Source: JAZFYD01 sp036443405 (GTDB lineage: Bacteria > Planctomycetota > PLA2). From it: a DNA stretch of 36,750 bases. Below are positions 26,568-32,752 of the stretch, one piece after another. The stretch covers positions 1 through 36,750 of the forward strand of contig JAZFYD010000084.1 in assembly GCA_036443405.1 (NCBI GenBank), written 5' to 3'. The notes beneath the pieces were generated by a model. That model did not search any database, was not told the origin of the DNA, and saw only the letters and a list, made by a program, of their open reading frames with translations. Position numbers and translations under genes: made by a program. Numbering within the stretch: the first letter of the stretch is position 1; each line of letters begins with the position of its first letter.

Positions 26568-26600
26568 ACGGCCGGCGTCAAAAGCGCCGGCCGTTTTTTT
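26568..26600 (+). terminator. Intrinsic terminator of rpsO-pnp
   Basis: ACGGCCGGCG (26568-26577) pairs perfectly with CGCCGGCCGT (26585-26594) around a 7-nt loop and runs into seven T's (26594-26600). It starts 27 nt after the pnp stop. Confidence 0.93.
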
Positions 26601-26660
26601 GTGCGCGCCCTACGGCGCACGACGATTGAGCAACTTCGCTCCAACGCGGTCACGCGTTGG
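26601..26660. other. Two further hairpins between convergent pnp and the secretin gene
   Basis: GTGCGC (26601-26606) pairs with GCGCAC (26615-26620), and CCAACGCG (26641-26648) pairs perfectly with CGCGTTGG (26653-26660) around a 4-nt loop. Neither has a T-run on the minus strand. They may help end or protect the 3' end of the leftward secretin transcript. Confidence 0.45.
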
Positions 26661-26714
26661 GCCAACATTACTTCAGTCGTCCGCATCGTGGTCGCCCTCG
26701 GCGACGCGGCGTCC

Positions 26715-28010
26715 TCAGCGGTCGCGGTTCTTGTCTTTCTCGCTGAGACGTTTGCGCTCGCGGGGCGGCACAAACACACTCTTGTCCAACCGGTTCCGAA
26801 GGATGTAGGGCGTGATGAAGAAGTCCAGCTCGGACTTCACCTTGTCGATTCGAGTCCGGCTGAACAGGAATCCGAGCACCGGGATATCGCCCAGGATCGG
26901 AATGCCATCCTTCTCCTTGATCTCGGAAATCGAATAGAGGCCACCGATGACAAGCGTCATGCCGTCGCGCACGGTGACGACTGTTTCCGCATTTCGCTGA
27001 GCGATGACCGGGTTCTGGACCGTCGTCTGGCCCGTCGTCGTGATGAACCCGGTGATCGAGGAAACCTCGGGCCGCACGCGCATTTTCACGAACTCGCGGC
27101 CGATGTGCAGAGGTGTGAAGTCGAGCCGGATACCCGTTTCTTTGAATCGCGTCGTGACCGTCTCGCTGGTGCCTCGCAGCGTGAGCTCCGCCACCGGCGT
27201 CTCCTGACCGGTAACAAGCGTTGCCCGCTGCCCCTGCATGGCCACCACCCCGGGTTCCGACAGGATGTTCGCGATTCCGCGTTCCTGCAACGCCTCGATC
27301 TGAAGCGTGAGGGTTCCGGTGTCCATCGTCACGTCGTCGAACCTGATCCCGATTCCGCTATTCGATTCCGACTGAAACGCACTCGAAAACGAGGGCGGTC
27401 GAAACGAAGTGCGCGCGCTGCGGAAAAACGTGTTGGGGTTCGACGATGTGGCCGTCCCTTTATCGAAAAACAACGACGCGCCATACTCGAGACTCGAATC
27501 GAGCGTCACTTCGACGATGCGCGCCTTGATGTAAACCTGCGGGGCCGCCGTGTCGAAACGCTCGAGAAACTCCTCGACGATGTCCTTGTAACTCGGCTCG
27601 AGCGTCAGGATCAGCAGGTTCTCGTCAACCACCGACTCTCGCTTGGGCGTGAACCCCTTGTTGTAGCTTTTGACGCCGGCGTCCCAGACGAAACGGAACG
27701 AATCGCGCTTGCGCGTCTCGGCTTTCAGCTTCGGGATCCCGAGTTTGTTCATCGACTCCGCGAGCTGCGTCGACGCAACGTGGTTCGTCAGATAGAACCA
27801 GGTGATCGTGCCGTCTTTGTTGCGCACGATGTCGCCGAGGAAGTGATAGTCGCGGTTAATCGGCACGCGTTCGGCCGCGGGCTTCTTCGAATCCGCACCT
27901 TGCTCCGGTCCGGCGAAAAGCACCGAGTTCAGCGCCAGGCACGCTGCGCAGGCGGCTCTCCACCGGAACCGACGAGAGGAGACCGCACCGATTCTCATCC
28001 TGCGCCTCAT
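26715..28010 (-). CDS. Secretin-domain protein (GspD/PilQ superfamily)
   Basis: A 431-residue exported protein. After an Arg-rich start and hydrophobic signal (about 17-33), a region of about 100 residues (DRDYHF..., WFYLTNHVASTQLAESMNKLG) is followed by a NolW-like piece (NLLILTLEPSYKDIVEEFLERFDTAAPQVYIKARIVEVT) and the secretin core: LTLQIEALQERGIANILSEPGVVAMQGQRATLVTGQETPV, IRLDFTPLHIG, VRPEVSS, TTVTVRDGMTLVIGGLYSISEIKEKDGIPILGDIPVLGFLFSRTRIDKVKSELDFFITPYIL. The VPVLGDIPxxGxLF motif is diagnostic. It should form, or be related to, outer-membrane multimeric channels. It is coupled (ATGA) to a small exported protein. No other secretion or pilus gene is nearby. Confidence 0.9.
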   Translation of the reverse strand: MRRRMRIGAVSSRRFRWRAACAACLALNSVLFAGPEQGADSKKPAAERVPINRDYHFLGDIVRNKDGTITWFYLTNHVASTQLAESMNKLGIPKLKAETRKRDSFRFVWDAGVKSYNKGFTPKRESVVDENLLILTLEPSYKDIVEEFLERFDTAAPQVYIKARIVEVTLDSSLEYGASLFFDKGTATSSNPNTFFRSARTSFRPPSFSSAFQSESNSGIGIRFDDVTMDTGTLTLQIEALQERGIANILSEPGVVAMQGQRATLVTGQETPVAELTLRGTSETVTTRFKETGIRLDFTPLHIGREFVKMRVRPEVSSITGFITTTGQTTVQNPVIAQRNAETVVTVRDGMTLVIGGLYSISEIKEKDGIPILGDIPVLGFLFSRTRIDKVKSELDFFITPYILRNRLDKSVFVPPRERKRLSEKDKNRDR

Positions 28011-28417
28011 TCGCCGCTCCGGCTCACGAGATCGACCAGATCGTCCGTCCCGTCCGGAATCTTCTTGCCGTTGTTGGCCTTGATCGCGCCCTCTTCGGCG
28101 ATGAGGTCGTATTCCTCGCGTTTGGCTAGGTCCTCGAGTGCGCTCTCGAAGCGCTCCGTCGCCTTCTTCATCAGAAGGTGATACTCCGCATCGTCCTCAT
28201 CCAGATCGTCGTCGACGATCTTCTTGTATTCGGGGATCTTGGCCCAAACGTCATCCGCCCGGCAGATGGCCGGCGCGTCAGGGGTGTCACCGGAACCGTA
28301 GTAGACCTGGTCGTCGTCGGTCACCTCGAAGTCCGGCTTGGTCTCGTCGGCCTGTGCACCAGTCACGACGCAAATCAACAGCGACATGGCCCACAACAGA
28401 TACCGCCTTCGCCTCAT
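28007..28417 (-). CDS. Small acidic exported protein in operon with the secretin
   Basis: A 136-residue protein with an Arg-rich start and a hydrophobic signal (LLWAMSLLICVVTGAQA, probable cleavage near AQA-DE). The mature part is strongly acidic (DDDQVYYG, VDDDLDEDDAEYH) and its second half is predicted helical. It has one cysteine in the mature part. Its TGA overlaps the secretin ATG by 4 nt, so the proteins are made together; a pilotin-like or periplasmic accessory role is a guess from position only. No family recognised. A GGAG about 8-11 nt upstream of ATG 28417 may be the SD. Confidence 0.7.
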   Translation of the reverse strand: MRRRRYLLWAMSLLICVVTGAQADETKPDFEVTDDDQVYYGSGDTPDAPAICRADDVWAKIPEYKKIVDDDLDEDDAEYHLLMKKATERFESALEDLAKREEYDLIAEEGAIKANNGKKIPDGTDDLVDLVSRSGE

Positions 28418-28704
28418 CCTCGACTCCTATCCGTCCCTGGCGCTGCTCTCATGTGCGCCCGGATCGCTGATCTGCCAGTTCCATCCGAATCTCAAGGGCC
28501 CACCCGGTACCAGGCGAGGAGGGCCCGCTCCAAGGCTCTTATATCGGCTTAGACGCAAGCCGCGGCTAGGGACGACACCTTAGATGGCTCGATTACGCCA
28601 CATTCCGCCACCGTTCTCAACGGTCCCGCGCTGCACGTGTTCCTAACACGGGTCAGTGCAGAACTTTAGGCCGTTTGTTCACTCAGACAGACGCTGTACA
28701 CAAA
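28418..28704. other. Intergenic region upstream of the secretin operon
   Basis: No gene is seen. Structures present: a CGGCTT/AAGCCG hairpin (28545-28562); minus-strand TATAAG near 28540, a possible -10 for the secretin operon; and a compound inverted repeat with outer arms CTGCAC (28631-28636) and GTGCAG (28656-28661) and inner CGTGTT/AACACG. GC falls toward the right. Confidence 0.45.
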
Positions 28705-28709
28705 AGGAC

Positions 28710-28751
28710 AAAAAAAGCGGCGGCTGGCACCCTAAGAGCGCCGGCCGCCGC
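28710..28751 (-). terminator. Minus-strand intrinsic terminator
   Basis: Arms 28717-28728 and 28740-28751 (GCGGCGGCTGGC and GCCGGCCGCCGC) pair at 11 of 12 positions. Read on the minus strand the stem is followed directly by seven U's (A-run 28710-28716). No leftward gene ends here, which is the main reason to suspect a small RNA. Confidence 0.75.
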
Positions 28752-28870
28752 CGTGTTTGCCGTAGGACCGATTGTCCCTCGTGTTGCGCGAACCAATCCT
28801 GCCTGTCGACCTTTCTCGTTTTCAAAGACTAAAAAACTGTCACCTGAACGAGGCCCTGCGGCATTCCGCG

Positions 28871-28897
28871 TTGACGAACCCAAGGTAGCGGTATTAA
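28871..28897 (+). promoter_or_regulatory. Possible promoter for the XRE-type regulator
   Basis: TTGACG (28871-28876) and TATTAA (28892-28897) are separated by 15 nt, short of the ideal 17. The -10 overlaps the left arm of the inverted repeat 28894-28942. A second -10-like TACAAT lies at 28971-28976, 16 nt before the start codon. Confidence 0.35.
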
Positions 28898-28942
28898 CTA
28901 ACTAGTCAATCACAATCAGGTCCGATTTTACTAATCAGTTAA
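28894..28942. promoter_or_regulatory. Inverted-repeat operator candidate
   Basis: TTAACTAACTAG (28894-28905) and CTAATCAGTTAA (28931-28942) form a 12-bp inverted repeat with two mismatches. The spacing between arm centres is about 37 nt. The arms flank the minus-strand TAAAAT and overlap the plus-strand -10 candidate, so one protein bound here could act on both directions. The neighbouring XRE/S24-like protein is the obvious candidate binder; this is inference. Confidence 0.4.
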
Positions 28943-28992
28943 TCCCGCCCCTACCGCCCACGCCACGGAATACAATTTCGCCAAGTCGCCCC

Positions 28993-29859
28993 ATGCCGCC
29001 CGCACGCAAGGATTTCGCCGCGCTTTTGCTGAACGCTCGGGATGAATCGGGCCTCAGCCAGTCCCAACTGGCGAACGCCGCTGGACTCACACCGTCCTAT
29101 CTGAGCTTCATCGAGAACCGGAAAAAGCCGCCGCCCTCGGACGATGTATGCGTGAAGCTCGCCAGCGCGCTTGGGATTCCGGCCCGACAGCTCCTCGAAG
29201 TGGCCCACTTGGAACGGGCGCCCCAACCTCTGCGCCATCGGGTCGATGCCCTCGACCGGTCCCTCAAGCGCGAGCGACGCACAGTCGCCAAACTCCTGGA
29301 AGGTCTGCTCTCGCCGTTTCTGTTCGGCGCTCCTTCGGGGTTCACGGAAACCGCCGTCGATAGACTCTCACTTTCACCGCGACGGAGGCGTCGCATGCGC
29401 GAGGTGCTTCGCGCGATCGGCCGTCAAAATCAGGATCAGGAACCGACGGTTAGCAAACTCGTCGACAAACTCCCGGAGCAGGAACGCACCGAACTGCTGC
29501 AGGCTCTGCCCGACCTATTGCGTCGCGCGCGTCAACCGGACTCCGCCGAGCTTCCCCTTTGTTACGCCCCCCCACCGCATGAATCCCAGCCCAAGAACGC
29601 GTATCTGCTCCAAGCCGAGAACGACGCGCTCGACGGCGAGATCCGCCAGGGCGATCGTTTGCTCGTGGATCCGCTTCTCGATGCGCGTGTGGGAGATCTC
29701 GCAATACTCCGATCCGAGTCGGGTTTCCGACTGGCGCGGATCGAGGGGGAGCCCGACCGCCTCGCGATCGCGGGACACGACCCTGTGCCCGACTGGAGCG
29801 ATTGGTGGGCCGCACGCGGTGCGGGCATCGTGGTGGAAGTTCGTCGTGTGTTGCGATGA
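28993..29859 (+). CDS. XRE-family regulator with protease-dead S24/LexA-like domain
   Basis: In 288 residues, an N-terminal helix-turn-helix of XRE type (LLLNARDESGLSQSQLANAAGLTPSYLSFIENRKKPPPSDD, about 10-50), a helical middle, and a C-terminal S24-like fold (YLLQAENDALDGEIRQGDRLLVDPLLDARVGDLAILRSESGFRLARIEG, then LAIAGHDPVPDWSDWW). In LexA/CI proteins the self-cleavage serine sits in GDSMxP and the lysine in VKR; here these positions are Ala212 (NDALDG) and Ala248 (LARI). Self-cleavage is therefore unlikely and the domain may serve for dimerisation. It follows the inverted-repeat control region, and a monocistronic message is likely; the next gene is 53 nt away. The target regulon is unknown. 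Confidence 0.8.
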   Translation: MPPARKDFAALLLNARDESGLSQSQLANAAGLTPSYLSFIENRKKPPPSDDVCVKLASALGIPARQLLEVAHLERAPQPLRHRVDALDRSLKRERRTVAKLLEGLLSPFLFGAPSGFTETAVDRLSLSPRRRRRMREVLRAIGRQNQDQEPTVSKLVDKLPEQERTELLQALPDLLRRARQPDSAELPLCYAPPPHESQPKNAYLLQAENDALDGEIRQGDRLLVDPLLDARVGDLAILRSESGFRLARIEGEPDRLAIAGHDPVPDWSDWWAARGAGIVVEVRRVLR

Positions 29860-29912
29860 TCCGCGGCGTGATCCGTTCGTGACCGGATTGGGCAACAACT
29901 GATAGCGGACTC

Positions 29913-31958
29913 ATGAGGATCCTTGCACTCGCGGGAGCCGCTTTGCTCCTGATTCCGATGACGCAGGCGTGGCTCGATGTCGCACGCGAAGTCACCGGGC
30001 TGCGTTACGGGCACCATCCGGTCACGCGCCGTGTGATCGTGCTTGGCTTCGACGGGGTGGATCCCGATCTCGTCGACGAATTCCGAAATGATCTGCCCAA
30101 CGTTTCGGCGATCGCGGAGCTTGGAACCCTGACCGCGTGCCGCACGACCAACCCGCCGGAGTCGCCGGTCGCTTGGGCCACGTTTGCAACCGGCATGAAT
30201 CCGGGACGCCACGGCATCTTCGACTTTGTGAGGCGCGATCCCGAATCGGAAGATCCTTATCGGCCGCTGAACGGGATGGTTGACGGACGTCCGCCGGAAT
30301 TCGGTCCGCTCGGATTTCCGCTCCGCCCGCCGAGCGCGCGAAACCTCCGGGGCGGTGAAGGATTCTGGATGCCGGTCGCCCGCGCGGGTTATCGCGTTTC
30401 GATCCTGCGGATGCCGTTGACGTTTCCGCCGAATGCGGCGCGGGGCGGTGAGATTCTCTGCGGCCTAGGAGTACCCGATCTGCGCGGAACGCAGGGCTCG
30501 TACACGCTGTTTCGTGCCGGTCCCAACGCGGTCGATGCCGAAACCGTGTTTGGCGGGCTCCACAAGAAGATCTACCTGCGGCAAGGGTCCGCGGATTCCG
30601 TGCTGGAGGGTCCGCCCGACCCCCGTCAACCGGGCTCCGGAAAACGGCTTTCGACGCCGATTCGGTTTTCGTTCGCGGCGGACCAGGCCACGGTATCGGT
30701 GGACGATGCGCCTGCGGTCGCGCTGGACATGGACCGTTTCAGCGAGTGGATCCCTGTCGAGTTTCGCGCCGGTCCGTTTGTTCGTCTCGCCGGCATGACG
30801 CGCTTCCTGCTTCTGAAAACCGGCGACGAACCGTCGGTGTACGCCGCGCCGATCCAGATCGCCCCGGGATCAGCACCGCTCCCCATTTCGGCGCCGCGTG
30901 GATTCGCGAAGCTCATGGCAGCGCGGCTCGGCCCGATGAAAACCTCGGGTTGGGCCGAGGACACGTTTGCCGCCAACGAACGCGTCCTGAACGACGTGCA
31001 CGCGTTTGCGGACATCGAGGACACCTATCGCGCGCACGAACGGCTCCTCCTCGATCGCCTCGACCACGCGAACGCGTCGCTATACGCGATGGTCTTCACT
31101 GCGCCGGACCGCGCGTCGCATCTTTTTTATCGCTACCGGGACACGCGGCACCCCGCGCACGATCCACGCGCGATCGCGGCTTTCCAGCGCGAAACCGGCG
31201 TTGCGGATCCGATTCGGGAGAGCTACCGGTGGATGGATCAGACGCTCGCCGCCGTGCGTACACGGCTCCGAGAGAACGACATCCTGATCGTCGTCTCGGA
31301 TCACGGCTTCCACACGTGGCGCCAGGGCGTGAACTTGAACACTTGGTTGCTGCAGGAGGGGTATCTCTCCCTGAAAGATGCCGGCTCACAAAAGCGCGAA
31401 CGGACGCTGGAGCAGTTTTTCCGGCGCAGGTCGGAGACCTCGCACATCGATTGGGACAACACGCGCGCGTATGCGCTGGGCCTCGGCCAGATCTACGTGA
31501 ACCTGAAAGGCCGCGAAGGCCGCGGCATCGTCGATCCCACGGACCGCGACGCACTGCTCGATGAAATTACGAAGAAGCTCGGCGGGTTACGCGCACCCGA
31601 AGGCCCGGGCGAAGGGGAACGCGTTTTCACCAGGATCCAACGCGGCGAGCGCATCTGGAGTGGCTCCCGCATGGACGGAGCGCCCGACCTGCAGTGCGCG
31701 TTCGCGGGCGGCTTTCGGGTCTCCTGGCAGACCGCGCTGCTCGGTGTGCCGCCCGATGTGTTCGAGATAAATACGCACCCGTGGTCGGGCGATCATTGCA
31801 GCAACGATGCGAGTCAGACCGCCGGCTTTTTTCTCTCCAACAAGAAGTTGCCGGCCGGCGCGGATCCGGGTCTCGAGGATCTGGCCGCGACGATCTGCAA
31901 GCTCTTCGATGTCGATCCGCCGAGCGGTTCTGAAGGCCGCGCGCTGCCGTTGCGTTGA
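29913..31958 (+). CDS. Alkaline-phosphatase-superfamily phosphodiesterase/pyrophosphatase-like protein
   Basis: A 681-residue protein with a hydrophobic N-terminus (ILALAGAALLLIPM) suggesting export or membrane anchoring. Metal-site and catalytic signatures of the type I phosphodiesterase/nucleotide pyrophosphatase family follow: VIVLGFDGVDPDLVDEF (Asp47), PPESPVAWATFATGMNPGRHGIFDF with Ser84 where the Thr nucleophile often lies, FTAPDRASHLFYRY, and ILIVVSDHGFHTWRQGVNLNTWL. Two Asp/His clusters fit a two-zinc centre. The C-terminal part (DHCSNDASQTAGFFLSNKKL... ATICKLFDVDPP) is the usual ending in relatives. The substrate is not predictable. It converges on the next gene with a 16-bp gap and no terminator. 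Confidence 0.85.
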   Translation: MRILALAGAALLLIPMTQAWLDVAREVTGLRYGHHPVTRRVIVLGFDGVDPDLVDEFRNDLPNVSAIAELGTLTACRTTNPPESPVAWATFATGMNPGRHGIFDFVRRDPESEDPYRPLNGMVDGRPPEFGPLGFPLRPPSARNLRGGEGFWMPVARAGYRVSILRMPLTFPPNAARGGEILCGLGVPDLRGTQGSYTLFRAGPNAVDAETVFGGLHKKIYLRQGSADSVLEGPPDPRQPGSGKRLSTPIRFSFAADQATVSVDDAPAVALDMDRFSEWIPVEFRAGPFVRLAGMTRFLLLKTGDEPSVYAAPIQIAPGSAPLPISAPRGFAKLMAARLGPMKTSGWAEDTFAANERVLNDVHAFADIEDTYRAHERLLLDRLDHANASLYAMVFTAPDRASHLFYRYRDTRHPAHDPRAIAAFQRETGVADPIRESYRWMDQTLAAVRTRLRENDILIVVSDHGFHTWRQGVNLNTWLLQEGYLSLKDAGSQKRERTLEQFFRRRSETSHIDWDNTRAYALGLGQIYVNLKGREGRGIVDPTDRDALLDEITKKLGGLRAPEGPGEGERVFTRIQRGERIWSGSRMDGAPDLQCAFAGGFRVSWQTALLGVPPDVFEINTHPWSGDHCSNDASQTAGFFLSNKKLPAGADPGLEDLAATICKLFDVDPPSGSEGRALPLR

Positions 31959-31974
31959 TCGCCTTCCGCCCGGC

Positions 31975-32703
31975 CTACTCGCCGCTTGCGGGCTTGCCGT
32001 CGGGTGCGCGTGCGGCCGCGAGTTCCAGGACCGCTTCGAGGGCTTGGCGCGCCCGTTCGAGTCCGACGGCGAGGTAGACCCGTCCGTCCGGCCCCGCCAA
32101 CGTCTCCGCCTCGACATGGCCGGCCACCGCCAGCGCGTCGTCGTTGCGCAGCGCGCGCTCGTTGATCGGCTGCCCCGTCAACTCCGCCCGGCGCGAGGCC
32201 TCGGACCACGCGTGTCGTCGCCGCATCATGCGCCGGCGCGCGCGCTCGTCGCCGATCGTGGCCGCGCGACTCCCGTCACACCCCACGCAGTCCTTGCGGT
32301 CGCGGCAAACCTCACAGAACTTCCGGTCGCCGGCGACGCCGATGAATCCCTGACCGCCGCAGTGGGCGCACGCACCCGCTTCCATCTCGCGGAAATATGC
32401 CGGTGACCACGAGGCCAACCGCTCCGGATGCGCCTCGCCGGCCGCCCGAACAGTCAGATACGCATCGCGCATCACCCGGGCGGTCTCCCGGTCGACGCAC
32501 CAAACACACGGTTCCTGCGTCGGGGTCCAATCAAGCGTCCGCGAACACTGGCGGCACGCGAGCGAGTAGTAGCTGAGTTCCGCGCGGCAGTGCGGACAAA
32601 GAGGTGTGCGCTCCTCCCAGACAACGTCCCGCTCGTCCACGGCCAAGATGCCAAGGGTGATGAGCGAAACGACGCACGCGCCGGCAAAGAAAGTCCACTT
32701 CAT
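31975..32703 (-). CDS. Membrane-anchored protein with six CXXC motifs
   Basis: A 242-residue protein with an N-terminal hydrophobic helix (FFAGACVVSLITLGILAV, about 5-22), then three CXXC pairs (36/39, 50/53, 66/69) like zinc-ribbon knuckles, a helical stretch, and three more (112/115 in CAHCGG, 130/133, 139/142) arranged like a DnaJ-type zinc finger (CxxCGGxG...). The C-terminal half is Arg-rich and helical. A redox or protein-binding role is conceivable, but no family was recognised. ATG 32703 is chosen because the earlier frame is low-complexity Ala/Lys/Glu; minus-strand TATACT lies 14 nt upstream. It lies 49 nt after hyuB on the same strand. Confidence 0.7.
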   Translation of the reverse strand: MKWTFFAGACVVSLITLGILAVDERDVVWEERTPLCPHCRAELSYYSLACRQCSRTLDWTPTQEPCVWCVDRETARVMRDAYLTVRAAGEAHPERLASWSPAYFREMEAGACAHCGGQGFIGVAGDRKFCEVCRDRKDCVGCDGSRAATIGDERARRRMMRRRHAWSEASRRAELTGQPINERALRNDDALAVAGHVEAETLAGPDGRVYLAVGLERARQALEAVLELAAARAPDGKPASGE

Positions 32704-32717
32704 GATTCGAACCGCGC

Positions 32718-32723
32718 AGTATA
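32718..32723 (-). promoter_or_regulatory. Possible -10 element (TATACT) of the CXXC protein gene
   Basis: Minus-strand TATACT, five of six to consensus, 14 nt before ATG 32703. It would give a leader of only about 7 nt, with no SD. It lies between hyuB and the gene, which suggests separate transcription of the CXXC gene. Confidence 0.4.
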
Positions 32724-32752
32724 GCGCCTCCCCCTTGGCCTCGGCCTTCGCC

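Larger units (their letters stand above)
28705..28924 (-). ncRNA. Candidate leftward small RNA ending in an intrinsic terminator
   Basis: There is no protein gene here, yet a minus-strand intrinsic terminator (28710-28751) has no other transcript to end. Right of it, GGACCGATTGT (28765-28775) is complementary to ACAATCAGGTCC (28912-28923) with one bulged base, giving an 11-bp stem that closes a 159-nt domain. Inside lie hairpins CTCGTT/AACGAG (28815-28852) and GCGG/CCGC (28858-28869). A minus-strand TAAAAT (28925-28930) abuts the 5' end. A closed rod with terminator resembles 6S RNA in plan, but I cannot match conserved 6S residues. The -10 would start the RNA a few nt inside the stem, a weakness of the model. 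Confidence 0.4.

Noticed and set aside
26601..28181. 526-codon plus-strand frame opposite the secretin gene
   Set aside because: Starts just after the pnp terminator and has shadow composition; the minus-strand secretin motif is unambiguous.
28675..28905. Small frames on both strands in the intergenic region (76 and 66 codons)
   Set aside because: Both cross the strong hairpin/terminator at 28710-28751, and neither has an SD or recognisable composition.
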